Source: Fragilaria crotonensis
Lineage: Eukaryota > Bacillariophyta > Fragilariophyceae > Fragilariales > Fragilariaceae
Direction: 5' to 3'
NCBI GenBank assembly: GCA_022925895.1
Contig: JAKSYS010000483.1
Location: 1-49,168 of the forward strand
Length of the DNA: 49,168 nucleotides
Position 1 is the stretch's first letter, and every line of letters starts with the position of its first letter. Under the pieces are notes generated by a model. It was given only the letters and a program-made list of their open reading frames with translations. It was not told where the DNA came from and ran no database searches. The position numbers and the translations under genes are program-made. Shown piece by piece: positions 22,802-33,306 of the stretch.

Positions 22802-24785
22802 TCAAGTTTGCGTTGTTGGCATATTGCTTTTAGCAACAATATCAAGGACGGCTTTCTCCAGCATGGCGAGAATTTCCATATTCTTGGTGTTTCCGGGATT
22901 CTGTGCCACTAGCGTGCTAAGTTTTTGATGTCGATCTCGCAAAGCCGACAGTTGTTGGTTCAATCTAGGATCCGGATGCTGAAAGTTCGCTATTTCAGGG
23001 TCAAGAGTAAGCTTGGGCAGACGAGTTGCTGGCTGGGTGTGTGGTCTGGGAACTGCATCTAGTGCTCGTATTCTACGTTTCTCGTCTTCCAATTGACGAA
23101 TTTGTTGCTGCAAGGCCCGTTGTCCCATTCTGGCTTGGTGCAACTCATCCATTGCCATAGAGACACGCGCATCAGCTAATTTCTCAATTTTATCGATACT
23201 TTCTGCGAACAAGGAACAACGTTGTTAGAAAGAACGATCGATCTGCCGGTTGCAAGGTCTTCATCAATTCCTCTTACGTTGCAACTTCTCGTTCTTTGAC
23301 CTCTCTGTTAGCAATTCAGCTTCGACCTTTTAATCGTCTGGGTTAACTCAGCAAGCTGATTCTTCGATCCGTTCGTATAAAGGGCATTGTTCCAAGCTTG
23401 AAGAGCAGTCAGTGTGACTTGTCCGCTGACTTCCCGAGCTCTTGTCGCACCTCTTGCAAGTCTAACATAGCTTGCACCTTTTCTTTGCGTTCCGTCTCCA
23501 CTTCTTGCGAAAGTCGCGACATTTCCAACTGCAACTCGGATCTTACCACATTCCAGACCCGTCGTTCGGAACGGGCCGTTTCCAGTTGTTGGTTTATTGT
23601 TTGGATCAGTGCTTGCGCCGTTGCAAGCTCAGTTTTCAAATCATTACAACTAAGCTTCCATCTTTGAATTTCTTGTTCCATAGTCACCACTTGATCACTC
23701 AGTGTATTACTCACTTCTTGATCGTCTTCTGATCCATGCACCTCCCCAATACCTTGAGTTCCCTCCATTGGCGCAACCCGTAGGCAGAGATGGACAGGAT
23801 TATGGGAATTCGAATAATCCAAAAGGCGACTCAAGAGTGGAGCTCGTCTACGTCTTTCGGCTGCCACCATGGATTCCTTGGCCGCCGTGCAGGCCGCGAC
23901 AAATGCCAGATGTGGAACCAAATCCCATTCCAAGACAAACCTCGGCTTGCCTGTCATCATTAATATGCTCCGCCCAGTGACTGTCAGTACAGCACTGGAA
24001 GGATCGGACAGGATCCGATAGGAACCGAAGGAGCAATTCGCTGTTTGCTGTTGCTGTGCTGGTTGAAGCTCGCAGGTTGTCTCCTGATGGATGACTTGCG
24101 GTTGCTGCTGTTGTTGTTTCTTTTGATCCGCAGCGCCATCCTCACAAGCTGGGACGATGGACGCTTCGAAATCCACAGGAACGTCGGATTTCAAATACCA
24201 AACCAACCACCAACCGGGCTGAATTGTATCAGTTGTCGCCTTTGAAGATCCGAAGCGAGGAATTGGTTTATAAGTGGGTGATTGAATGGAAGGTAAGAGA
24301 TATTCAATGCATTGTAATGGTGTTGAAGATCCAGCACCGGCGTCCGCCGGGGAGACCGATACTTGAGTAGCAGCGACAGTCAAAAAATCCGCCAATGCAT
24401 TTGAGCGAACGGCTTGAGGCAGTTGCAAGATCGACTGCAAGTAAAGTTGCAAAGCGTCGTGATAATTGTGGTCCGGGGAGGATGGAAAGGTGGCACTGAT
24501 AGGAACACCCTCATCACGCAAGCTCGCATCGAGCGATTCGAACTGCTGGAAGCTTCGGATAACCGCATTTCCTTGACTAATGGCATCCTCGACTTCATTT
24601 GAGTTGTATTGCTGTAGTGAGACGATGTAATTGTCGTGACCATTCAGGATCGGCATATGGAAGAAACTGATCAAGACAATGGAATTCGCCGCCCTTGCGG
24701 AATCAGAATGTTGATGTTGCGAACCTGAAAATAAAATGCACTCTACTCTAGCTAGGTGTTGTAGCAGAGAGCTCAGTGCTACCAC
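22802..24785 (-). CDS. PX-domain protein with coiled-coil C-terminus
   Basis: The N-terminal ~150 residues resemble a PX (phosphoinositide-binding) domain: two beta-like strands around DNYIVSLQQY, then IRSFQQFESLDASLRDEG, a Pro-containing loop (FPSSP) and the helix LQLYLQSILQLP...ALADFLTV, as in the family's 'YL..ll..p...s..l..FL' pattern. A middle region has a Gln run. The C-terminal ~250 residues are coiled coil. An intron of 75 bp lies at 23203-23277 (GTAAG...CAG), splicing KLQ to QSIDKIEKLADAR. Frame changes near 23434 and 23326 fit lost G bases on the coding strand. The stop is at 22802. The first Met is uncertain, since a splice-acceptor-like TTTTCAG at 24725 leaves room for an upstream exon. 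A sorting-nexin-like endosomal role is inferred from the domain layout only. Confidence 0.65.
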
Positions 24786-25200
24786 TGGTTTTGTAGACTA
24801 ATCGATGATGGCGGACAGCACGCAAAACGCGATAGAAACGCGATGATCGATGATCGATGAACGATGTTTGATGTGTTGAAGAGTGTTGAAATATACTGTA
24901 CCAGCAGGTACTGAAGTATGGAGATATGGAGACATCACATGCACAGGAATTTTGCTGTGCTCGGAATCACAGGATGCATGTACATCTTGTACCAAGATTC
25001 CACCACTGCGAAGCTGAACACTCATCATCACGAGCACGTAGACTACTGTACACGAATGACCCTGGAAGGTCCGGCCAAAACAAGTTCTAGCCGTTAAGCT
25101 CCGTTACCGTAGTAATTCCACGTACGCTGGATTCCAATAACGTGTGTTGCGATATTTGTAGCTGGAACGGTTGATCCAAACGAGCCGGCAAGGTATTCTC
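24786..25200. other. Upstream region of the PX gene
   Basis: Presumed promoter. Contains ATCGATGATCGATGA-type short repeats near 24840 and GTAC-type motifs. No gene seen. Confidence 0.35.
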
Positions 25201-25204
25201 ATGC

Positions 25205-25424
25205 TTAGTGAAATTCCACTTACGGTCAGTGGAATTCCACTTACCGTAAGTGAAATTTCACTTACAGAAAATGTCTTTATGCTGATCAGCATAGACGACA
25301 CGTGTCTCTTTCGGATTGTGAGTAAGTGAAATTCCACTTACGGTAAGTGGAATTCCACTTACGGTAAGTGGAATTTCACTTACCGTAAGTGGAATTTCAC
25401 TTATGGTAAGTGGAATTGCACTGA
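25205..25424. repeat. Tandem palindromic 21-bp repeats with central EcoRI-like GAATTC
   Basis: Two blocks (about 25205-25267 with three units, 25321-25424 with five units) of a ~21-bp unit close to GTAAGTGGAATTCCACTTAC, itself a perfect palindrome. Units vary mainly at the centre (GAATTC or GAAATTTC). Between the blocks lies an unrelated perfect palindrome ATGCTGATCAGCAT at 25279-25292. Located upstream of the PX gene and downstream of the multi-span membrane protein gene. Confidence 0.85.
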
Positions 25425-25826
25425 TGATGATCCACATGATAAACGCGCCGGCCTTGCTTTTTTCAGTTGAAAACGACTCAGCGTGGGAACGATACCCTTA
25501 CTATGATGTGTCACGTGTTCTCGGATTTTCCACGATTCCGACGGTCCGGCCGGACCTTCCTGGGAGGACGTATACCGTATACCGTACAAAAAGTCCCTCA
25601 CAACGATCTCCAAATCATCTGTTGTCAACGCCGTTCACTTTCTTGTGCATATCCGCAGTGTGCTCGGAAAATTCTGATAAAGCCTACGGGTGATAATTGT
25701 CAATCAGATTAAACTGCGTTGTAGCCGGAAGGTTAAGGAAGACCCTCGACGTTGCTACGCATACTAGAGCAGTCAGTTCATGCCGATCTAGTGGTGGGTT
25801 CCTCACGTGTGCTTCAGCTTATCTTC
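25425..25826. other. Intergenic region
   Basis: Short overlapping frames on both strands only; no recognisable gene or RNA. Confidence 0.35.
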
Positions 25827-26740
25827 CTAACTCTCTCTAAAGTAGAGGCCAGCAAAGCCAGCAATGCCAGCACCCAGAAGTGCTCCGGCAGCGACAGGGG
25901 CTGTAGCTAAACCAATCATCAGGATTGAAGCCCCAGCACCAATCATGGCGCCGGATGCCATCTTGACGAAAACGTCGCTGCTGGATCGCCACAATCCCAC
26001 TCCTACGACCGACACCATAAGGGCAACACCAACATTTGCACAGAACCTCAGAGCCTCGGTATAAGGCGCAACTGTGTAACAGCAATACGCGAAGAGAATG
26101 GCCATTGCGAACAGTAATAGCATGTATGCCACTCCTGGAATCTGGTCGTTGGGAATCGATCCTTGAAGGTGGCAATAGCCGTCAGCATACCCATAATCCT
26201 ACCCTGCATCATAACGTCACCGACTTTGCTCATGAGGGCTCTGAGTTTAGGGACGGCAAAATCAAACAAGATTTGGTGCACGTCATCAACACCAAATTCG
26301 AGGGATTCGAAGTTTTCGATCAACATTCGAAGCCAAAATGGCCATGAGGAGATCGCTTTTTTGAAATCTTTCTTAATGGGGGCGATAATCTGGTCTTCAT
26401 ACTTCGGACACCACGAATTATGCTTGGCCGACTTGTCAGCTTCGGTCTTCAAGGCACTGGCAGCGAAAGCTGCTGCAGACCCTAAGCCCTTAACTTTGCA
26501 CATCGCCAAATCCTTAATCATGCTGTCAATCTCGTTGTCGGTAAAGCCGCTCTCATTCCTTTTGACAAGGTCGGTTGTGACGAATTCATGCTCGTGGTCG
26601 TGAGCGATTTGAAAATGCGGCAGATTACACTGTTCCTCGCGGCCGTTCAGAAAGCGTTCAATCTCTTCCAACTTCAGAAATAACATCTTTTTTTCATCAG
26701 CGGAGAGAAGGGAGCTGTGCTTCAAGATTATGATCGCCAT
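25827..26740 (-). CDS. Multi-span membrane protein of unknown function
   Basis: About 305 residues when the frame change near 26158 is allowed. The start at 26738-26740 (MAIIILKHSS) is preferred because upstream sequence belongs to a tandem repeat; an in-frame Met lies upstream at 26920. Residues 1-~190 are soluble and charged with a helical, ADEKKMLFLKLEEIERFL-type beginning. The C-terminal ~105 residues hold about four hydrophobic segments (VAYMLLLFAMAILFAYCCY; VGVALMVSVVGVGLW; then two Gly/Ala-rich spans), ending GLYFRES. No known family recognised. The first codons abut copy 1 of the repeat array at 26743-27700, so its promoter is made of repeats. Confidence 0.6.
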
Positions 26741-26742
26741 CG

Positions 26743-27700
26743 CTGAATGTTCGATTGTGTTGAAGTGAAGCAAGTACCAGGTACTCAAGGTTTTTTGTTC
26801 GACAACGCGAATGTGGGAAAAGAAAAAACAGAAAAGAATCAACGCGATAGCGTAGATGCTGTACAGCTCAATCGTGTGAAAACTGTTGATCCGGGACATC
26901 CAGTTAAACTGCTGAAACAAGATTCAATTCGTAGAAATGTAGCAGTCAAGTCAAAAGTGTTCTCTGCAACGTTGCGTCAACACGAATGCTAACACGACTC
27001 GGAGAGGGGTGGTTGTACAGATTGGGGGGAGAATGAAATGGCATTAACACGAAAGCGTAGACCGTAGATTACGGATCATTCGCGTCAAAAGCGTTGATCC
27101 GGGACATACAGTAAAACTGGTGAAACAAGATTCGATTCCTAGAAATGTAGCAGTCAAGTCAACAGTGTCTTCTGCAACACGAATGCTCACATGACTCTGA
27201 AAACAATGAAATGGAATCAAAACGATTGAGTAGGTCTCTGAATGTTCGATTGTGTTGAAGTGAAGCAAGTACCTGGTACTCAAGGTTTTTGTTTCCCAAC
27301 GCGAGTGTGGGAATAGAAAAAAAACAGAAATAGAATCAACACGACAGCGTAGATGCTGTACAGTTCAATAGTGTGAAAATTGATGATCCGGCGGGACATC
27401 CAGGAAAAATGCTGAAACAAGATTCGATTCGTAGGCATGCAGCAGTCAAGTCAACAGTGCCTTCCGCGACGTTTCCTCAACACGAATGCTAACACGACTC
27501 TGAAAGGGTTTTGGTTATTGAAACATGAATGCTGGCAGCCACAAAGAATGGGGGGAAGAAAGAATGAAATGAAATCAAGGCAAACGACTTGCTGCAAAGT
27601 TCACTCGCGTGAAAAGTGATAAGGGACGAAATCTTAAACCTAGTCAAGTCAAAAAAGCCCTTTGCAATGTTAGCACGAATGCTAAAACGACTCTGAAGTG
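26743..27700. repeat. Imperfect ~270-bp tandem repeats upstream of the membrane protein gene
   Basis: Recognisable copies: 26743-27002 and 27237-27509 are the best pair, sharing AATGTTCGATTGTGTTGAAG, TGAAGCAAGTACC.GGTACTC, TAGATGCTGTACAG, GATCCGG.GGGACATCCAG and CACGAATGCTAACACGACTC in the same order. A shortened copy lies at 27034-27217 and a fragment at about 27530-27700. Divergence between copies is roughly 10-15% by eye. Confidence 0.8.
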
Positions 27701-28640
27701 GCTGGTTTGCTATTTGTAATTTTCAATAGAAGCGACAATTCCTGTCCACCGTCATGCCGTCTCTGAGTCGTCCCCTACTACACCTACCATGGTGACAACA
27801 ATGTAAAACAAATTATATAGGTTTACCTCTGCCTCTAGTAGGAACTTTTCCAAGGACGCATTCGGTACCCAGCCTTGGCATCTCTCTAGAGTTGAGAGGG
27901 CAAAGGATTTTGGGGTGTTGTGTGTGAGTTGTTGGGGGGTCTACTGGGGAAGAATGCCGTCATCCGCTGTTGTGCTGTGTTTGTGTATGTGGGTCTTGTT
28001 GCCCTGTTTGCTGGGTTGCGCGGCGGCTTTTGTGCACTTGGAGTGTTGGTGGAATCCTGCATCGAAGGACGAGTGGTCATGTATCTGGTTACCAGCTGTT
28101 GGTTTTGGCCGTCTTTAAGATATGCAGCTCTTGCAGTTTTGACTCGTTTGAGCCAACGTCGACGAACCGAGGGACGGCTTTTTAATACTTTGTTGAGGGT
28201 GATGTTTTGGCAGTAATGTTGATTGGAGATCGGAACTAGTGTGGGGCTTGAGTGATAGTGCCGGAGCTCTGCGGATTCCATGGAGTAAATTGTTTGATCT
28301 TTGTCATCTTGGTGTTGGTGAAGTATCTCGTTTCATCCGAGCCTGAGTTCTCGTACCATAAGCGTTAAGGCTCTGAGCGCCACGTGCGTTCTGCTGCATC
28401 CTGCCTCCCAATAGATTTATCTGACCAATCGTGGGGGAGTCCATGGAGGCAAGGAGCAGCCACTAGTTTGATGTGTATCCCAGTAGCAGGAGGTGATGAA
28501 AGCGCAAATGAGATAATGCGGAGTGCACACGCCGAACGCCGGAGAAAGCTTTTCACTCAAGAGCACCAGGAGTTCTTGAGATGCAATTTTCTGACACTAC
28601 TAGCCAATCAGCAGCGCTCTAATGTCGGTGTGTGGAGGAT
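27701..28640. other. Region with a doubtful minus-strand ORF
   Basis: A 131-codon frame at 28281-27886 (minus) begins MESAELRHYH and is basic, then Pro/Thr/Asn-rich. It resembles neither a known domain nor clear noise; it may be a fragment of a transposon's first ORF. The plus strand from 28384 to 28620 has an open frame preceding the endonuclease remnant. Neither is supported enough to call a gene. Confidence 0.3.
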
Positions 28641-29166
28641 TTATTTCAAACATTCATTGCAAATGTAAATGGCTTTGAGATTCAAATGATGGGCAAGCAG
28701 TTTGATGGTTTTGTGAGGTACTAAAAGAAGTGCAGCCTGATGTCTCATGTGTTCAAGAGCAGCACAACCTTGACACAACAAAGTCCCAAGTCCAAAATAT
28801 TCTATACCACAAGACTAGCTACTCAACAAACCTTCTTGGTTAGCTAGAATTCAGGAAGACTATGGTGTCACACCCCCAGAGTTCTAGAGACTTTTCAAAC
28901 CAGGTGGTACACGCATCATCACCATAATGGGTGATGCTACAGAAAGAGTATGGGATTGCTATGTGGATGAATGGGGCCAATGGGTCAGTCCGTCCTTTCT
29001 TGGAGGATCAGCAGGGTTAGTTGTTGCAATTGTAGCTGTGCATCAACTTGTTTCTGGCTGCTCAATTCAGTATCCCAATTCAGCTTCTGTCAAAACTGGA
29101 ACCCCATATCATAAATCTAACAATCTAAACCACCATGTAGTGGCCTTTAAGTTGAAAGGAACATGA
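28640..29166 (+). pseudogene. Degenerate AP-endonuclease-type (LINE-like) remnant
   Basis: Successive frames on the plus strand carry pieces of an endonuclease/exonuclease/phosphatase domain in order: NVNGFEI (first Asn motif), QPDVSCVQE (catalytic Glu motif), HNLDTTKSQV, then after stops GDATERVWDCYVDEWGQWVS and VAIVAVHQLV. Stop codons and frame changes interrupt it and no reverse transcriptase follows, so this is a decayed fragment of a non-LTR retrotransposon or related endonuclease gene. Assignment rests on motif order. Confidence 0.6.
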
Positions 29167-29700
29167 AATCCACAAAAGCCATGATGTATTCCAGCAGCAA
29201 ATCAACAGATCATTTATTTTGTGCATTTTGAAATATCCAAGTCAATCTTGGTGGCATTGTTGTTGAATTCGTTGGCACAGTAGTGCTCCTGGTGAGGAGC
29301 AGGGTTTGATAACATAACACACTAGTACTAGTAGTAGGGATAAGCGGAACGCCACCACTGCTGGAACCAACAATGTCACTACCACACTGAGCTGTCTCAT
29401 GAGCGTATTCAATGCTTGTAGGCTTATGCATATAGTTTGAACGCTTGGCCGTAGTCACTTCAATTTTTTTGCTGACCACGGTGACGTCTTGCTGGTCGTT
29501 AGATGTTTCGAACGTTCAGTACTCATAACCTATTCTGAAATAGGTTATGAGTTGTTTCCTCACAGTTTCGTTTGTAGTACACAAGTAATATATATATATA
29601 CTAGTGGGTACCTCCCAATTGGTCGGACTTTTGGAATACGTGTACGGTATGGGTTGTGCACGGTTGTGTGTACTGTTTGTACAGTTCAGTACTATACGCA
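29167..29700. other. Intergenic region
   Basis: A perfect 10-bp-arm palindrome lies near 29524-29549 (AACCTATT...AATAGGTT). No gene recognised. Confidence 0.35.
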
Positions 29701-29702
29701 AG

Positions 29703-30460
29703 TAGTGCAGTACCCCAGAGTGGTCATACTCCGTAACAGACGCACGCACTGACGCAACTACGTATATGCAAATCTTACCGACATCGCTTAAGGAGTACTC
29801 CAGTATGCATGTATGACATATATATCATACTCCGAGTATGAGACAGTATTCATTTGATCCAGTACCCCAGAGTGGTCATACTCCGTAACAGACGGACGCA
29901 CGCACGCACACACGCACACAATTAATTTATAATATAGTAGGATATACTAGAGTGGGTGCCTCACATTTGATCGGAGTGTCTACTACAGGAAACTGGACGT
30001 ACAGTACCCCCAACCTGGTCGTACTCCGTATCACTACTTTTTCCCCTACAGTATGCAGTACCATGGTACCCACGTAGGAAACTTCATGAAGTACAGTACC
30101 AGGTACCTGGTACTTATCATGCCCCAGTATTGCAGTTCATCGCACCGTATATTTTACAGTAGCATTTGTCAAGCAACCTGTTCACAGCAAATTCAATGAG
30201 TATTCCATCCAGTAACTTTGAATTCGTACAGTATTGTAGTTCAGTAACGTAACACACTGTCGTTTCAACATAAATTACCGTCCGTTTATGTACTGTAGAC
30301 CTGTAGTACATGTAATCCACGTAACAGTGCAACATTTGATCCAGTACCCCAGAGTGGTCATACTCCGTAACAGACGCACACACGCACACACGCACACACG
30401 CACACAATTAATTTATAATATAGTAGGATATTGTATTCGGCAATCGGAGTGTCGGAGGAG
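29703..30460. repeat. Dispersed/tandem repeat block with ACGC microsatellite
   Basis: The string CAGTACCCCAGAGTGGTCAT followed by ACTCCGTAACAGACG occurs at about 29708, 29860 and 30340. The last two continue into (ACAC/GCAC)n microsatellite, then AATTAATTTATAATATAGTA and GGATA. The spacing between the second and third copies is ~480 bp. Surrounding DNA is GTAC-rich. The array lies upstream of the Mpv17 gene. Confidence 0.8.
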
Positions 30461-30528
30461 ATAGTACCATGGTACTCCGTCGAATCAAGTATACTCGCAT
30501 ACAACTGTATCTTACTTGATCTTCACCC

Positions 30529-31323
30529 ATGACATCTCGCCGTCTTAGTCTCGTGCCGGTCCTTATCCTTGGTCTTTACTGCCCATCCATTGCATTCTCT
30601 ACTTTTGCGGGAGCCGGAATATCAAGATCCAACGGCGTTTCGTCTGGCTCATTTCAGCAAAGGCAACTATTCGTACGAGGAGGAGACCAAGACGTGGCCG
30701 CTGCAGGGAGTGCGACGACAACTAAGCCCTCCAAGGAATCTCCTCTTTCAGCCGTCACAGTTCCGATGATCTCCTCTCTTTCTGCCTTTGGCAGTGCCTA
30801 CGCATCATCCCTCCAGGCACGCCCCATTTTGACCAAGAGTTCGACGGCAGGTGTGATTTTCGCTCTTTCTGACTACCTCGCTCAGCGACTGGAACGAGGA
30901 AATAACACGACAAAGTCTATCAACTTGACTCGGATCATGGCAAGCTCCATTGTCGGCTTTTGCTATTTCGGTCCCGCCGCTCATTATTGGTATCAAATGA
31001 TCTTTTCTCTTCTACCCGGCACATCCCTCCTCTCCACATTGCAAAAGGCAGGATTGGGGCAACTTATATTCGGACCGACCTTTACTTGTATCTTTTTCGC
31101 TTCGGCTCTCCTTCAGAGTGGAAACTTTACGATGCAAACATGGTTCCGCAAGATCAAGAACGACCTTCCCGGAGCCTGGGCTGCAGGACTCGGCTTTTGG
31201 CCTTTGGTCGATCTGGTGAGCTACAGCATGGTCGCCCCTCAATGGATTCCACTCTTTATCAACGTTTGTTCTCTGGTGTGGACCATTTACCTGAGTGGAG
31301 TTGCCAATAAAGCTAGAAAGTAA
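30529..31323 (+). CDS. Mpv17/PMP22-family membrane protein, probably plastid-directed
   Basis: Intact 264-residue frame, one of the few genes here without a frame change. The C-terminal ~170 residues match Mpv17/PMP22: FALSDYLAQRLE, YFGPAAHYWY, AGLGQLIFGPTF, LPGAWAAGLGFWPLVDLVSY and VAPQWIPLFINVCSLVWTIYLS follow the family's four-helix pattern (GP.xHxWY, W.FWP..., VP...W..YLS). Residues 1-~25 form a signal peptide ending SIAFSTF, a plastid-entry-like site, and are followed by a Ser/Gly-rich linker. Family members act as small channels or solute-leak proteins in organelle membranes; which organelle membrane here is inferred from the presequence. Convergent with the GNAT gene, 87 bp apart. Confidence 0.9.
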   Translation: MTSRRLSLVPVLILGLYCPSIAFSTFAGAGISRSNGVSSGSFQQRQLFVRGGDQDVAAAGSATTTKPSKESPLSAVTVPMISSLSAFGSAYASSLQARPILTKSSTAGVIFALSDYLAQRLERGNNTTKSINLTRIMASSIVGFCYFGPAAHYWYQMIFSLLPGTSLLSTLQKAGLGQLIFGPTFTCIFFASALLQSGNFTMQTWFRKIKNDLPGAWAAGLGFWPLVDLVSYSMVAPQWIPLFINVCSLVWTIYLSGVANKARK

Positions 31324-31409
31324 ACGGGATATCAGATGTGGAAAGAAAGGAACGAGGCTATGGTATAGATTATGAGAAACATAACGAAACTTTGCTATCA
31401 TGTTCCTTA

Positions 31410-32191
31410 TTACCACCATTGTAGTCGACACGCAGGAGATAGTTGTGAATTTGTCGGTCCAATCATGGTAATCCCGTATTTGCCGCCGGGACTTCCCAAA
31501 ATGTCTTGAAGTTTCGGGGCTCGTTTGTATCCGTGCGCTTCGTACCATGCCACCAGTTTTCCCGACCCATCATCGTCAGCGACCAAGAGAGTAAAGTCGA
31601 TCCCCATGGCATGTATAGTGGATATCACTTCCAAGGCCAAGGCACCAATCCCCTTGTGTCGATGTGATGGATCGACCGACATGTAAATGATGGCCGCCGA
31701 CCCTACTGATCTCCCTTGAAGCTCAATACCGTACAATTCCTCAACTGATTCGTTAATTTCATCCGCAGGTGGTCCTCGGAGGGTTGTGATACCGAATTTT
31801 CCAACTCGGCATTGCCGTTGTTGGCTGTTGAGAATGTGAGCTTCCAACGTGGCTCTGCCGCCCTTGGGGCATAGACAAAAGGGAGGATCGACACCCTTGA
31901 ATTTGCATTCGAGACGAATCATGTTGGATGCAAGGCGGAGTGTCAATCGTTTCCACCAACTCGTCTCTGGCGGGGGTCGTAATTTCAAATGACATCTCTG
32001 TGGTCCAACAATACTTGTTGTTGTTTATTGTTGTCTTTGTTGTCGAGTGCTGCCGTGGCTGCTGGTTGGGCGTTGTTTTGGAATGAACCGGCTAGTGTTC
32101 GAGTACGAGGATGGTAGGGGTTGGTAAGAAAGGCATCCAGGTGGTATATGCAGAGAAGGAGAGTCAAGAAAAGCAAGAGTATTCCCTTCAT
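31410..32191 (-). CDS. GNAT-family N-acetyltransferase with plastid-type presequence
   Basis: Acetyl-CoA-dependent N-acetyltransferase. The core lies in the C-terminal half: AAIIYMSVDPSHRHKGIGAL contains the acetyl-CoA pyrophosphate-binding R-x-x-G-x-G (RHKGIG), followed by VADDDGSGKLVAWYEAHGY, the typical end of the fold. The start at 32191 (MKGILLLFLTLLLCIYHLDAF) gives a signal peptide with an Ala-Phe cleavage-like site, then an Asn/Gln-rich linker. A frame change near 31995 separates presequence and enzyme; one missing base reconciles them. A CLCPKGG segment near 31870 resembles a conserved block in diatom relatives. Substrate unknown. Confidence 0.78.
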
Positions 32192-33306
32192 AATTGGCCA
32201 AGTGCTCCAGAAGGATGCAATTAGGTCAAAGATCATTCCGATTTGCGTGATATGTGATATCCCATCTCTGAAGATGCCTGCCGATCAGAGATCAGCGACC
32301 GGTTGCAGGTGTGACACGTTGTGAAAGCCTTGACAGTTGACAGGCGGGATTCCGTATTTGTGTGTGGGCGCAGGCCAGACCATGGTTTGTCTGTGCACCC
32401 GAAATATGTTTGGGTTCTACTAGTGCGGTAATGTAGAGCACGAGCAAACGAGGGGTTGAATTATTCTTGGAGAGGCTTGTCTACATTTCTCGTTGTTCCC
32501 TCCATCACCGAGAAATTTCTGGACGCCATCACACATCACACACACTTTTTAGCAGCATGTCGATAGAGTGAACGGCTGCACAAAATGATGATGACAACCT
32601 ACAATCATCGTAATCAGGGAGCTCAACCAAAGTGTTGAGTTTGCTACATTGAAATACATGGATGTTGAAGATGTGGAATCGTTTGAGCTCGGCAAATTTC
32701 CCTATGTGTAGCTAGAGTGGGAGAGATTTCGCCAAATACCAGTGACTTTCTGTCAGGAATTATGAGCTCGCAGTCAAGGATCTGGAATCCTCGCCTGACA
32801 ATCAGGAACAAGGCTTTATCTCGTCGAAAACTCGCAAGGCAATGGGCAGACATATGTCGATGTTTTGAGGCACTTGTGGGATTGCGCCAAGTGGTCGGTG
32901 GTCAATGCTAACCGTATCGCATTTAGGATGACAACGATAAATCAGATGGATGAGGACCTGACGACAAGCATGGTCACGGTAAACGCAACAGAGACTTGCG
33001 GACCTCAATGAGAATTGCGAATTATAGGATGCGTTGATGGCAACTATGACAAGGCCAAACAAGGAAGCGGCTGGAATCACTATCTCAGTTGTGAGGCCGT
33101 AATCATACCCTCCTTATGTATACATCTATGACGGAATTGATGCGGCAGGTGTCAATATTGTACAAAGGAAGCATACAATTACAACTAGTCCACGAGCAGC
33201 TTCAGTTCTTTTCCGAAGAGGTACCCTTTCGTCCCTGGCTTGAACACATATGATTTTCGAGATAAACGGTGATTCTCCTTTCTCGATTTCTCCCCTCCAC
33301 CCATCA
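32192..33306. other. Intergenic region
   Basis: About 1.1 kb. Frames of 60-90 codons on both strands near 32640-33080 overlap each other and match no known domain. Nothing else supported. Confidence 0.35.

Noticed and set aside
25205-25424. CRISPR-like array
   Set aside because: Units are contiguous palindromes without unique spacers, and the context is eukaryotic.
32640-33080. Overlapping 60-90-codon frames on both strands
   Set aside because: Mutually overlapping, short, and without recognisable domains or start context.
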